DNA from: Fomes fomentarius
Taxonomy: Eukaryota > Basidiomycota > Agaricomycetes > Polyporales > Polyporaceae
Length of the DNA stretch: 64,000 bases
Assembly: GCA_022606135.1 (NCBI GenBank)
Contig: JABYQN010000006.1
Location: forward strand, 1-64,000
Reading direction: 5' to 3'
The notes beneath the pieces are model-generated. The model was not told where the DNA came from. It worked only from the letters and a program-made list of their open reading frames with translations, and made no database searches. Position 1 is the first letter of the stretch. The number at the start of each line of letters is the position of its first letter. Below are positions 12,010 through 23,599 of the stretch, piece after piece. The position numbers and the translations under genes were made by a program.

Positions 12010-12529
12010 TCAGCCTTTCTCAGAGCCCATCCATTGCGAGTACTCACACCAAGCGTCTCGTCAACTCAAATGAGCAGAGGATGAAAGGGGGCCCCGGCTA
12101 CTAACGCCTCAACTGTGATTTACGGACATGCTGAGCACCGATCCCCCAGGCAACTTCAAGTATCCTCATCCATGCGCCCGCCGCCCCATCAGCAACGCGG
12201 TGCGTCAGTGGATGGCTGATGCGGCCTCGTGACCGTCTGACCTGAGGGGCTGCGGTGTAGACGTTTGACGTTAGACCGATGTTATAGGTGATTTGCCGTG
12301 ATGAGCGTACAAGGTGTGTTCAGCTCGTCGGCCCGGGGGTTCAACGATCGGAACTCAGAGTGAGTCGTGAGTTGGCGAGCCGGCTCGACTTGCAGTGCAT
12401 CCCACCCGATCTCTACACAGTTCTACAAAAAAACGTAGTAGATGCAACTCAGATACATCTACCGAGCAATACCTAGTTGTACAATGCTGAACACAGTTGC
12501 GCGAGTGTGAGATTGAGCTCGTCGTTACC

Positions 12530-14213
12530 TCAGCGCACGTTGGAGAACTTGTACTGGGCGTGCCAAGTGTAGTCCTTTCCCGGGTAGTCTGCGTATGCAT
12601 ATGCACAAGATACAAGGTGTGAGTGCCCCGCCCGGCCCATACCAAGCCAATTCCAGTGAAACGACGCACAAATCTGGTCGATACCCCATTCGGGGGTGTT
12701 TATAGCGTCAATGTAGCCCTGCTGCTCGATGGCCACCGCAGACCACTTCGAGTACGTCTTGGACGGTCCCCCGTGCACTTCCTTGCGAGGCGTATTGAGC
12801 CAGAATCCGGTATACACTTGCACGGCCGGATTACTCGTCGTGACCTCCAACCTGTGGGAGCGAGTCAGAGACACTCAGCCAAACGGCCGCAGGGAAGAAC
12901 GCACTTGATGCCAGATAGGTCGCTCCACAACGAGACACCAGGGCTCTTGGACTCGTCGTGGTCGTAGATCCAGCAGTTATCGTACCCTTGGCAACCTGTG
13001 GCTCCACTTTGATAATGATACTTATAGTAACAGGTACGAAGAACATACCGGCGCCACAGAGGTCGACGGTCTTGTCCCAACGAGCGCCGATGGTCTGTGC
13101 CTCGCGGAAGTCGAAGGGGGAGTCTTGCACGTCGATGAACTCGCCCGTCGGGATGGCATACGAATCCACAGCGATCACACGGGACGAATCGACGCGGAGT
13201 GTGTGGTTGAGGACGTTGTCAGAGCCCTGGAACGCGTCCAGGTTCCAGTAGATGTGCTGCGTCAGCATGATCGGCGTCTTCTCCGAAGGTTTCGCGACGA
13301 TTGACGTTTCAAGGATTGCCCCGTTCTTGACCGTGTGCGTCACCTGGCGATCGTTTAGGATTCAGTTTTCCTCGTGCGTCTGCGTCGGGAGATGAGGTGA
13401 ATGACGCAACGTACGTGAGCCTCGACAATACCAGGGAAGCCCTCGTCAGCACGGTCAAGGTGAAAGTACGTCACGCTCGTCTGGCTTTTTTCGACGATTG
13501 TCCAGTTTCGCCTGTCCCAGCCGTAGATACCGCCGTGCAGCGTATCAGCTCCACCATGATCGTTGGTCGGAATGTGATATACGTCAGGCCCATCGGGCTG
13601 AGGGTCCTTGGTGATGGGAATCGAGAAGGTCCCTGCAGGCAGAGCCAGTCAGTCTATCGAAAGCGTGTACTTAGTATCTGCGGTGGGAGGTACCGTTCTT
13701 GATACGGTTCGCGTAGCTACCAACACCCCGGTAAGTTCCACCTTCGCTTCCACTTTAAGGATGTAGCGTGCAAGACGTACCGGCCGACGATGGGGTTGAA
13801 GACAGGATGATCCGGGTCAGTCAAGAGCCTGGACTGGAAACCGACACCCGTGATGTTATCTTTCGAACGCTATCCACTCGCAGGACGTCGTGTAGCTCAC
13901 TCACGTTGTCGTCATACCCGAGGACGATGTCCCTGGAGACCCCATCCCTGTCTTTGACCCACAGTTCGGTCAGAGTCGCACCGAACGAAACAAACTTGGC
14001 CGTAATCGAGCCATCAGGCGCCTTGAGCGTCGTGAGGTCGAACGGCTAAGGTAAGAGATGTGTTCGTATCAGCTGCGAATCCACTGGCACTGGCAGGAGA
14101 CGATCGCGAACCAAGCAAAGACTCACCCAGTCCGGGGCCAACACCGACTCCTTCGCGCGGCCGAACCGCACGAACGCACCAATCGCAGCTACGAGCTTCA
14201 AAAGCTTCACCAT
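12530..14213 (-). CDS. Secreted galactose mutarotase / aldose 1-epimerase (copy A), 382 aa
   Basis: Nine exons join in phase: 14127-14213, 13905-14045, 13781-13833, 13694-13716, 13415-13632, 13049-13343, 12905-12995, 12670-12851 and 12530-12588. The start ATG at 14213 gives a hydrophobic leader (MVKLLKLVAAIGAFV), so secretion is likely. Family residues are present: the RYANRI strand that contacts the sugar, TLHGG (His near 134), LTQHIYWNLD (catalytic-type His near 204) and a late AIEQQGY (catalytic-type Glu near 345). The enzyme family interconverts alpha and beta anomers of galactose or glucose. Exon lengths equal those of copy B exactly. It lies 187 bp downstream of the small gene on the same strand. 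No lesion is visible, so two functional copies appear to exist in the arms. Confidence 0.9.
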
Positions 14214-14399
14214 GGTCCGCATCCGCCTGGAGTGCTCCGGGTCTGTCTCAAGTCTCAGTGCTCAGTCTCGGTGCCGTCAAGCGCGAACACGTCAGTGTAT
14301 CGAAGTTTAGCCGTCTCCCGTCGTCGGTGTCGAGAGGCGATCGTCCGTTGCAGGAACGAGCGAGCTTCACGACGGCTCACCCCTCACTTCCTCCGGTCT

Positions 14400-15014
14400 T
14401 TATGCAGATTTCCGCGCCATGCCACCTCGGGTCCGTGTGCTTGTGCTTGTAGTCAGCCCCGCACCTCCCTTCGATCGCTCCCACCACACAGCTGGGAAGT
14501 CGACATCGAAACGCCTTTGGTGGGTGGATAATTCTCGCAGAAATCCTCGGAGCGAACTGCTCGGCGTCTGATCATCATGTGGAACGCCATCCTGCCCTGC
14601 GATATCTCGACCGGCTGATGAACTCTCTTGCGGTTCCGAGTCGTCCGCGGCCGATTGCCTGGAAGGGCGTGGGGATGACGCGCAATCATAGTCATAGAGT
14701 AGAGTAGAGTTGTCGTGGACCGCACCCTGCTGACTCGCCTCGGCTATTCGAACTTGCTTGGAGAGGCGCTTCCGAAGCTTCTTGTCAAGGCACGCTGTGT
14801 TGCGGTTGAAGGGCTCGGTTCTTTCGCGGGGCTACCTCTGAGATGCTGTGTAGTCCACCTGCATGCTATTATCATGCGTGAACATCCAGGTACAGTTGAC
14901 ACTGATGCGACACGTACCCTGAGCCGCATTGCCAATCGTTGTTCGAGGGTCGAGGGTGAATGACGCTGCAAAGTCGAGCGTTTAGCACAATCACGACACG
15001 ACTCACCTGCTCAT
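14400..15014 (-). CDS. Small unknown protein, 157 aa (left-arm copy)
   Basis: Proposed exons are 15007-15014 (8 nt), 14918-14965, 14838-14860 and 14400-14794. They are in phase and have GT-AG ends. The product begins MSSVIHPRPSNND, has a basic LDKKLRKRLSKQVR helix, a Ser/Asp/Gln-rich middle, a hydrophobic-basic LRGFLRELSTHQRRFDVDFP segment and ends GGMARKSA. I do not recognise it. Evidence for reality is the 131-codon last exon with no stop in a frame that four splice junctions enter correctly, and its preservation in both arms. Other frames overlapping it are shorter and look like shadows. The 8-nt first coding exon is the weak point; the true start could lie elsewhere. It sits between BCAS3 and mutarotase A on the same strand. 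Confidence 0.45.
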
Positions 15015-15306
15015 CCAGCTCCCGAATTTACTGCCTACTCTGGAGCACATTCTACATGCATGATATTCCCACTTCTCCTATTTCTGATTATACATCCTAC
15101 AACCCCGTCCGGCCTACACGCTCAGCGAGACGAGACGAGAAAGTGTCCGCGGGGAACCACATGGCGGTGGTTCCGCACATGGCAGCACATCACATCTGAG
15201 AGTGAGAGTCGAGACGACGGAGAAGCAACACACCCAATCGTCTCGCCCGCTCGCCCACCCACCTCACCTCACCTCACCTTCGGGCGTGACACGCCCTGCG
15301 CAGCCT

Positions 15307-18005
15307 TCACATCTTCTGCTTCCGCGCCCTCCGCTTCTTCGCATTCTTCTTCGCATCCACCTCCGCCTCCCGCATCGTCGTTTCGCGCTCCCGCATCGTC
15401 TCATGCTCCTCGTCCAGGAAGCCGACCGTGATATCGTCAAACCTCTCCGCATCCTCCACAGCCTGCTGCTCCTCCGGACCCCAACCGGACCACATCTGGT
15501 CTCCGTCTCCGTCTCCGTCTCCGTCTCCCTCGCCCAGCCCATCGAAGATGTGTTCCGCCGGAAGCGGCTCGAGGCTCGTCGACGGCGTCGACACACTCGC
15601 CGCGCTCGTGGATGAAGGCGCCGTCTCGACGCCCGTGGACACCGAGCGCGATACGACGTCCGCCTCGACTTCGACCGGCGCGCCATGCTCACGAGTCAGC
15701 GGCTGGGAATCCTTGACGAGGAAGTCCTCATCCTCCTCATCGAATTCGAGCGGTACCGACAACGCCTCGCCCGAGCCTGACACAGCCGAGTCGCGCCTCG
15801 CAGAGAGCTTGGGTGAGCGTGCTTTCCCGAACTCCCTCCTGATCCTCCCCAAGCCCCCAGACATCCCGTCCTGAATGCCGGCTGCGACCTGTCGGATCGG
15901 AATTGCGTTGATGAGCGACTTGGACGCCGAGCCAGGCGTGCCGTTCGGGAGCATAGGCAGGACGGGAGGAGACGGGTTGAGCGGATGTAGCTGCGCCGAG
16001 AGCGCAGACGCAAGAGGCTCGTCGAAGGACGACGCGACGCGGGTGATGTCGTGATGTGACCCGAGACCTTGCACGAACGCGTCCGTGTCGCCTGTAGCGA
16101 ACGCGCTGACCTCGATCGGCTTGCGGACATCGATCTTACTCGAGGGTACGTCGAAGTGGTGGCTTCGAATGAGCGCATGGTAGTCCTCCCCAAGAGCATG
16201 GAACGAGAACTGGTGCGATAGGTAGATGAGCCGCGGGAGGACCCGAGGCGAGGACGAAAACGTCGAGAGCTCCGCGTGGGACAGCCAACTGCAGATGTTT
16301 ATATGAGCATGATCGTGATCCAGCCGTATATATTGAAACCACTCACTCAGCCTTCGCGACCCGTCCCGCTCTCCCCACACCCACCTCAGAACCCACTCTC
16401 CCAACTCTGAGACTTTGCTTCACTTCAGGCCACCCCCGCCCCCTGACAAGTGACCAGGTACCGACCACACTCTCTCGGCCCACAATCTCCGTCGACCTCT
16501 CCATCATCTGCGTCAAGCCCGAGGCTGCACGCGGACTGGGGCTCGGCGGCGAAGCTGAAGTCGACGTCGCGCCCATGCCTGTACTCATCCGACTCAATGT
16601 GCCCACACCTGGAAGTGAGATGCTCATCCCGCCGGCGACGGGGATCGAGCCCGGAATGTCGATAACGGCCTGATCTGCGGGCGGGCGTTCGACAAAGATG
16701 CGGTGGAGGGTAAGCGTGCCATCCATGGGGTCGAAGACAAGCAGGTCTTTGTAGTTCGTTGGATGCACAGGACGTTGTGCGGGCGACACGGGCTTTGAGA
16801 GCATGCTGGAGACGGACGAGGGCGAGGACGATGCGGAAAAATGCACATATGCGGGTGGAAGGAGTGATGCTGGGAGTGTCGCTGCGGACGAACGGAGGAA
16901 GGTGAAAACGCATGGGATGTTCGGCACGTCCTGAGCGACGGGCTTGAGCCGAACGCGCACCAGAGGCGAGAGCTCTGTTGAAGAGGATATCTGTGGAAGC
17001 AATACATCAGCGTCACTCCGAACTAATGAAACAAGAACGTACTAGCTCAGCCCCATTGGCAACCCTCCCCGCACGATGACTGCTCCCATCCGGCCGTCCC
17101 CCAACCGGGTTCACGGCAAACACATGGATCGTCCTCCTCCTCGTGCTCATCCCGAACCACAGCTTATCGTGCGCCCACTCCATAGCCTCGACGACCGCAG
17201 ACGTCCGGCCTCGCCGAAGTGTGTACACATGCTGCATCGACTCAGCAAGGTGCTCAGGCGGCTCCGATGACATCGACGCAGTCCGCCTAATTTCCTGTGG
17301 ACGTCCTCCGGTTGCTGGTGAGGCCCGCTCCTTCCCCACCTTCGACTGGGACTGCGGCTGGTGGGGCGATGACGAGGAAGAGGTCGAGTCGGGCGCAGGC
17401 TCGCGTGCGATCCGCGGTGCGGGACGGATATGGAAGACGCGAACGGCATGTCCGTCCTTTGAGCACACCGCAAGTGTCGTGCCGTTCACAGAGAACTTGA
17501 GCGCGCTCAGAGCTTGCGGGCGCGAGAGCGCGAACTGCGCGATCGGCGCAGGCTCCGATGACGAAGCGGTGAGGAGCGGATTGAGGTCGACGACCGTGAT
17601 GAGGCACCCGGAGGTGAGCGACACAGGCGACGTCGGCGGCGGGGGCAGCGAATTGGGCGTGACAGTAGCCTGCGGGTCGAACCCCTCGACGGGCGAGGAT
17701 ATCCTGAGACTACGCCTCCTCCTGTCCGCAGCAGTCTGGTACTCGTGCGTCGCGGTCGCCGCAGGGGCGCTCTTGGAGAAGAACATGCCCAAACGCACCA
17801 GCCGCAGTCGATCCACCAGACGTCGATGTGCTCCTCGTGTGCCCGGGCCCCGGGGCTGGGACTATGCGCATGCTCTCCTGAGACGGCCGCACCTGCGCGA
17901 GTATGTACATCGTTGATATTGGCCTTTGCGGATGGTGATGGTATGGCTAAAGATGGTGTAAACAGGATGAGAGATGAGGAAGGTAAGTACAATGTACAAA
18001 GTCGC
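15307..18005 (-). pseudogene. BCAS3-like beta-propeller gene, 5'-truncated copy (left arm)
   Basis: Exons corresponding to the right-arm gene are 15307-16288, 16347-16990 and 17043 to about 18005. The homology stops abruptly at 18005, so promoter, start and N-terminal propeller blades are missing. Inside, about 290 bp are deleted relative to 41.81-42.10 kb and one extra A at 17791-17793 shifts the frame just before GMFFSKSAPA. From there the propeller strand ALKFSVNGTTLAVCSK, the central part and the complete C-terminus are open. The C-terminus keeps GMSGGLGRIRREFGKARSP and ends RRARKQKM. BCAS3 relatives are Atg18-like WD-repeat proteins linked in animals to autophagy and cytoskeleton. This copy has no start of its own. 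It is the reference showing what the right-arm copy has lost at its C-terminus. Confidence 0.85.
15501..15530. repeat. Hexanucleotide repeat (CTCCGT)n coding Gly-Asp
   Basis: About five units encode a run of GD dipeptides in the BCAS3 C-terminal region. The right arm (44480-44503) has about three, so copy number changed after the duplication. Confidence 0.8.
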
Positions 18006-18138
18006 CTAGATCATGATGGACGCGCCACCACCGAGCGCTATTCTCCGCAGTGTCGTGGGAACGCCTGGACGACGCGTTGACGGCGTGAGATAGCGCTCCT
18101 GCACCCTCCTTTTCATTCCCCAACCACGACTCACCCCA

Positions 18139-20210
18139 ATGGATTCCAACGCTGAGGGTATCCCCGAACAAACATTCACCAAAGAGTTGAACGCGAAGAC
18201 CACATCACTTTTGAAGGCAAACGCGGGTAAGCTCCCTTGGTCGGCCCTATAGCATCGTCGCCAACCCAGATTTATTAGATCCTACTAACTGGAAGCAATG
18301 GCAATCCTCTTCGGTGTGGACATGGGCGGATGATGACTGGCAAGCCTTTTCAGCGAAGTGGCGCGATCATAACGGACCAGTCTACAAAGAAGTCGACGGC
18401 GCTCGAACCATCGATCTTTCTGACATTCGCTATCTGGTCAAAAACCTCCCTCCGTCGATCCTTGTGCGTACGTGCTATGAAACTGCTGTCGTTGCCACGC
18501 TGCAGACGGCCGCCGGTGCATCTGGCTCCGGCATGATCTTCACTGGCCAGCCTGGTATCGGTGAGCGTTCTCTCGCGTCAGTTTCTCTATTCACACTCAA
18601 CCAACCACACCTCAGGCAAGACTACTTTTCTCCTTTACCTCCTTGTTGTGCTGTTGCAGCGCAAGCAGGTTGTCTTGCTCACTCTAGTGCCCTCCCAACC
18701 GCCGCTCCTCTTCTACCACGATGGTGTCTACGAAGCTACTAAAACGCCGACAATGACGAGCTTCCCCAGACCCAAAGGTCCCGTGTTAATCTGGTCGCTG
18801 TTCGAGGCCAATGAGCAGCGTCTGCCGGAGTTTGCCTATTCTGCGCCAATGCTCTTCCCCGTTCAGGCGCCCTCTCCAAATCCAAAACTTTACGCGCGAT
18901 GGCGGAAGGACCGGGGCGCTGTTCTCAGTGCGTTCCCGTTGTGGGGGTTTGACGAGCTCAAACAGGGGTAGGATTCTTCCAACTGTTGTTGGCTTATCGG
19001 CCCTGACGTTCCGGTTACTAGACTGCGGTTGCAGCGCGAGTTTACCCTCCTCCAGGAAGAGTTAGGCTCGATGTTGGAGACGTGGCAAGACCACAGCCAC
19101 GATTCCGATCCCTCCCTCACGTACTCTCGTGCCCTTCAACGGCTCAGAGTTGCCTGTGGAGACAAACAGCCCGAATCGGTGGACGTGGCGGTGGATGTCC
19201 TCCTCGAAGCCTCCATCGCAGCATTTGGCCTGGTTGCGCGTGATGTATTCCGGGCAACATGCGTACCTGCCGGTTATGACAACGTGCTTTCCCTACACGG
19301 AGACGTATATGTGGGGTACGAAGAGCTGAAGGAAATCCTCGGTGCAGTGAAAGGCTCGAACAACTCCGGAAAACATGTCACTCACCGTGCCGTCTGTATC
19401 GTTGCCGACGGCTTGGTGGTGGGGCAGCCGGTGATGAAGTGGTCTGTCACCTTCAAGTCGGATATGATAGCCAAGGAGATCTCGGAGAAGTGGGCTGATG
19501 CACAGGAAGGAAGAGTGCGGGAGTTCATGACATATCTTTCCGCCGCCCCAGCAAGCCAGACGCTTGTGGGGTGGTTCTTCGAAGCGCTTGCGCATCGTCG
19601 CATTCTCGCCGCCGGCGGCGCTGAGGAGTACTGGTCACTCAAGCCAATGACCTTGCAGAAACCTTCTACGTTCGTCCTCGACACCTCAACCAAGTCTAAA
19701 CCGATGATCCCCAAGAGGGCTCGGCGACGTGTCCGTTTCGATACGCAGGACATCACCAGCGAGCGACTCGAGCTGAGGGATGACGAGTATTACATCCCCA
19801 AAATAGCCAACTTTTCTCTCATTGACTCTTTCCTTGTCTCTTTCGAACCTGGCTCCTCTGCGGCGGCGCCGTCTGCTGATCTGTGGCTATTCCAGATGAC
19901 CACATTGGCGCGGCACCACCGAGGTTCGTCTCGGACGGGCTACGACAGAATCCAGAACATCATCTCCATGCTCAAGAAGCAGCTCGGGACGCAGACGTCT
20001 CACGAGGACGAGGAGCCTCCGAAGAAGCGAATGAAGTCAGAGGAGGTCGAGGTTCGAGTCCACTACGTCCTTGCTTGTGCTGCAGGCAAAGACTCGGAGT
20101 TTGAACAGATTCAGCAATGGACGCTTCCTCCAGGGTTGGCTGACAAAGCAAGGGGAGACGGATATCTCATGGAACTCGACGTGTTATATTCAACACAGGC
20201 AGGTGGGTGA
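18139..20210 (+). CDS. Crinkler/RHS-like NTPase (CRN2), 636 aa
   Basis: Exons 18139-18226, 18279-18560, 18616-18967 and 19022-20210 close in phase. The protein is a close paralogue of CRN1 and CRN3 throughout. Walker A GQPGIGKT is at residues 119-126 across intron 2, and the C-terminal domain keeps IDSFLVSFEPG and LFQMTTL. It also keeps the nuclear-signal-like PKKRMK. It differs from CRN1 mainly in a short stretch after LLFYHDGVYEAT and around DTSTKSKPMIPKRARRR, which it shares with CRN3. It lies outside the inverted-repeat arms but directly against the left arm: its upstream region begins about 8 bp after the truncated BCAS3 ends. Convergent with the zinc-finger gene 700 bp downstream. It appears intact. 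Confidence 0.88.
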
Positions 20211-20329
20211 GGAAGTATGAACGACGACGACGAAGAGAGGGGAGTTATGGCTTTGTGACCATCATGTATCAATACAGACGACGACGAACGATGTGACATT
20301 ATGTATACGTACAGACGATGGAACGAGTA

Positions 20330-20440
20330 CCATTTGCGAGTCCTTCTTGGCTTCCCACAGCAATCAAAGCGCATCCGACGCACACTGCTCTCCTCCGCCC
20401 ATAGGCGTCGGCGACGTCCAAGAAATCACAGCAAACAGCG
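20330..20440 (-). pseudogene. Short ZNFX1-helicase tail fragment behind CRN2
   Basis: The stretch matches the extreme end of the helicase debris found behind CRN1 (10.91-10.99 kb) and CRN3 (49.70-49.80 kb), including the GGCTTCCCACAGCAA block and the following GACGCACA block. It shows that the CRN 3' end and helicase tail travel together even outside the arms. The rest of 20211-20910 holds no gene I can support. Confidence 0.6.
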
Positions 20441-20910
20441 AACACAGCGGACAGAGTCGGCAAAGGAATTCTAAGGACTGAGCGTGAGCTACTGGTACAT
20501 GACGGAACATGAGCGAGCACAGAACACGGATGGATGCGTATGCATATAATCGACAACAATGCGAGCGAAACATGATACTAGTAGGGGGGAGGACGAGAGA
20601 CACAACAATTACAGATAGCCGGGGTAGTGCGTGCTAGAATACAGGCAGGATACGCAGAGGGTAAAAAAAACAAACCATGGAGATCGTCGAAGAGCGGTAC
20701 ATAGTAGTAAGTAGTCCGTGGAAGAGCGCATGGCGTGCACCAGTCGCAGCGGTGCAGTCGTTCGTTCATAATCATAGTCGGCGCGTCGCGTCGTAAATCC
20801 ATGCATCGTACATCCCATCCGCCTTCTCCCAATCTTCCGCTGAATCTTGAAAAACAAGTGCGAGTCGACGCAGTCGACGATCCACCCTCTCCCATCCATC
20901 TCCTCGCGCA

Positions 20911-23599
20911 TCATGCATCCTCCTTCTTCAGCCACTCCTCGTCCGTCACGTTGTTCGCCTCAGCGGCGTCCACAGCCTCGAGCAGCTCCGCGTCTGCATC
21001 TGCCTCACCGTCCACCTCCGCATCGGCGTCCGCGTCTGCATCAGCGTCCGCATCGTCAGCATCAGCGTCCGCGTCCCCCTCCTCTCCGTCCACCTCTTCG
21101 CCATCCGCATCGACGTCCATCATATCGCTCGACTTGGACCCGCGCGGCGAGCCGCGTGCAGACGTCGACTGCCCTCCGTTGCCGCTCTTCAGCGGGTGCG
21201 CAACGCTCGACGGGTGGGCAGAGTGCGTTGGGTTGAGCGCAGGGGAGTGGCTCGCAGACCGGCTGCTCCCGCTCCCGCTCCCGTGGCCGTTCATACTCGA
21301 CACGGACGGCTTGTGCGGACGAGCTTGTTCCCGGGGGGCTTCGTGCGACCCACGCGAGCGTGGTGCTCGGTCGTCATACACACCGTCATCTTCGTTCGTT
21401 CCCGGGAGAGTGGCGATCCCAGGGGGAGTCGGGCCACGTTGCGACGAGCGGTACGAAGCATCGTGGTACGGCGACCTCGGGTGGCGGTCGTGCTCGTCAT
21501 GGCGGCTGTAGCTGCTATGCTGCGACGATAGAATTTGAGTTCCCCCGGGACCGAGGCGGGACTGCGACTGCGACTGAGAATGATGAGCAGGTATAGTGTC
21601 CGAGCGGTGCACGGAGCGATCGGAAGTTTGGGACGCCGTGAGACGGCCGTTGCTGATCGACCCCGGGGCAGCTTGCGGAGCACCCGACGGGTGGATCGCA
21701 GCGGGCTGGTGGTGCATCTGTGCAGCGAGGTTCTGGCTGTCAAGCGTGCCACGACGCTCGACTCGCTTCATTTTCTTGCGGCACCTGTCGTTTCAGCGCG
21801 GGCGGTAACGACGTCAAGTTAGAAAAAAATGAAGTAGCGGGCAAACCGGGCTGCGTACCGGTCGCACACCGTGCCTGGACCCTCGGGACCGGGTCCCCAC
21901 TTTTCCACGCACTTGCCTTCCTTGTAGCGTCCGGGAAGACCGCACTGTCGGCAGATGCGCTGACCATGCTCGTTCGTGGGTGGGAACCCGCCGCCACCGA
22001 TGGCTGAAGGACCTGAGATTACGCTCCCAGTCGGACCTGCTGAGAAAGTCAGAAAACGATCCGTACACGAAAAAAAAATTGATGTAGTTACTCACCGAGA
22101 GTAAGCACACTGCCGTTGGCGCCAATAGACCCCGCAGCACCGTGCTTGGGCTTCTTGACGGGCGCGCCAGTGACGGGTGGTGCGAATATGTGGGTTTGGT
22201 ACACATGAGGGACCGGGCCGGTCGAGGACGCGACCTGGGTGGGAGTGGCGTGTGCACTGGGGTGGAGTTGCACGGTTGAGGATGCACGTGCACGTGAATG
22301 GTGGGGTATGGCAAGATGGTATTCGCCACGGCCAGGGGAGGGAGAACGGCGGGAAGATGGGTGGAGGTGCTGCGAAGGGTGCACCGGGCGGGCGTGAGGA
22401 TGGGGGTGGTCATCCGGGCCGGCACGCTCGTCAGCTGGGGTTGCGGTAGCTGCGAGGAGCATCTCATCTAGGCTCATGGAACTCGCGCGAGAGCGTGAAC
22501 GGCTTCGCGAAGACCGGGCACGAGAAGTCGAGCGTCCGCGGCGGCGGGATCGCTGCTGGTCAGGGTACACGTACCGCGGATCGTCACGAGAACGGGGAGG
22601 GTAGTAGTGAGCTTGGCTGTGGATAGTTTGGACAGCTGCGGCAGGGTGGACAGCAAGCTGCGGCGGGTGGTCGACTGCATGGCCATTGGAAAGGTAGGCA
22701 GGGTGTGGCGAATTGGATGGCTGAGGTACGTCGGGTAATCAGCGAGTTTGCGGGGCACGGAACTGGACTGGAGGACTTACGGAGAGGCTGTATCGGCGTC
22801 CGTGGCTGCGATCGTCGTCGCGATCGCTGCGCGGTCTCTTCGCAGGTGGCGGAGCGCCTGGACCAGAGAGTACGCCATTGTATCCTGCGTCCATGCTCCC
22901 AGCGCGCGGACGGACACGGGACGAGCTCGCGCTCGGGGGAGGAGGGAGAGCGACGGCGGGGAATGGTTGTGAGGATATAGTGAGTCTATGGGAGCTGCGA
23001 GAGGAAGCATGGCTGCGGGAAGGGATGGTGGAGAGCGGTAGGGGTTGCTGGAGGACGGAGGGGAGATAGACGGTGTTTTGGGACGGGAGAGAGGAGACGG
23101 GGATGAGGGGACCGCCGCCGTCTGCGACGATGCGAGAAAAGTGCTGGCGTACATCGGTAAGGCGTACCTCTGTTTGAGCGTAGTAACGATCGATTTCGAC
23201 CCATTGATCTTGCAAGACGCGAAGACGGGCCTCGAGCTCGTCTCGGGTCTGTTCTGCGCGCTCTGCGCGAGTCTCTGCGTCGAGGATGGCTTTGCGCGCG
23301 GCCTCTGGAAGGGACGCGGGTTTTGCGGGTGCGCCCTGGGAGGTGCCCGGGGGAGAGCCGTTAGTGGGGGACTGGGCGGTTGATTGGAAGGTGGCGAGGA
23401 GACGTTCTGCCTTGTCGGCGCGGCGCTTGAGGTTCGCGAGCTCAGCCTTGAGGGACTCTGTCTCGCCAAGAGACTTTGCGAGGAGGGTCGCGAGCTGTGC
23501 GGGGGAGCTGGAGGCTGGAGGCGAGCCGTTCGTCTGCGCTCCGGGGTCGTCTCGCGACTGGATTGTGGCGGACGGTGGGGGTTGGGGGGACGCGGACAT
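20911..23599 (-). CDS. GATA-like zinc-finger regulator with coiled coil and acidic tail, 831 aa
   Basis: Exons 22781-23599, 22096-22720, 21859-22036 and 20911-21784 join in phase. The N-terminal third contains a heptad-rich helix (LAKSLGETESLKAELANLKR onward, roughly residues 35-120), so it probably dimerises. An Arg/Ser-rich segment (SRARSSRSRSRSRAS) precedes a C-X2-C-X25-C-X2-C zinc module. Cysteines are near residues 510, 513, 539 and 542, with CRQCGLPGRYKEGKC and CDRCRKKMKRVERR. Such a C4 module resembles GATA-type fingers, but the loop is longer. The C-terminus is an Asp-Ala repeat tract (DADADAD) ending EEWLKKEDA. A nuclear regulator is the natural reading. The ATG at 23599 is the first that keeps the frame without entering low-complexity upstream sequence, but an earlier in-frame start is possible. 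A degraded copy of its 3' end is found at 57.26-58.4 kb. Confidence 0.8.

Larger units (their letters stand above)
10850..12110 (-). pseudogene. ZNFX1/NFX1-type RNA helicase remnant (left arm)
   Basis: On the minus strand, pieces of an Upf1-like superfamily-1 helicase are readable in order. Near 11.67-11.75 kb is WTLYGFWRQALDLQFVQQR. Near 11.32-11.42 kb is AAEWEKRIRNMAYTSKLDQY. Around 11.22-11.26 kb is the tail GAEGRRLVSTFN. Near 10.95-11.08 kb is YLGQLTKVRAAL followed by DERDAERRRH. The segment holding motif II and the RecA2 start is absent, a deletion of about 740 bp relative to the right arm near 11275. Frames change several times, so nothing translatable survives. It ends within about 50-150 bp of the CRN1 stop, as in the other CRN copies. 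Family assignment uses the conserved order of these motifs; the remnant has no function I can infer. Confidence 0.7.
8650..18005. repeat. Left arm of ~9.4-kb inverted duplication
   Basis: The arm carries CRN1 (+), helicase debris (-), mutarotase A (-), a small gene (-) and the BCAS3 3' half (-). Read in reverse it matches 41712-52055 in gene content, order, exon lengths and most bases. Arm differences seen by eye: about 740 bp is missing here relative to 48.70-49.44 kb, about 290 bp is missing relative to 41.81-42.10 kb, and tandem repeats at 11134 and 11956 are private to this arm. The inner end stops inside BCAS3 and joins the CRN2 upstream region within about 8 bp. Confidence 0.9.

Noticed and set aside
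15201..15692. Long frames on both strands in the BCAS3 C-terminal exon
   Set aside because: Shadows caused by the GD-coding hexanucleotide repeat and Arg/Ser-rich alternative frames.
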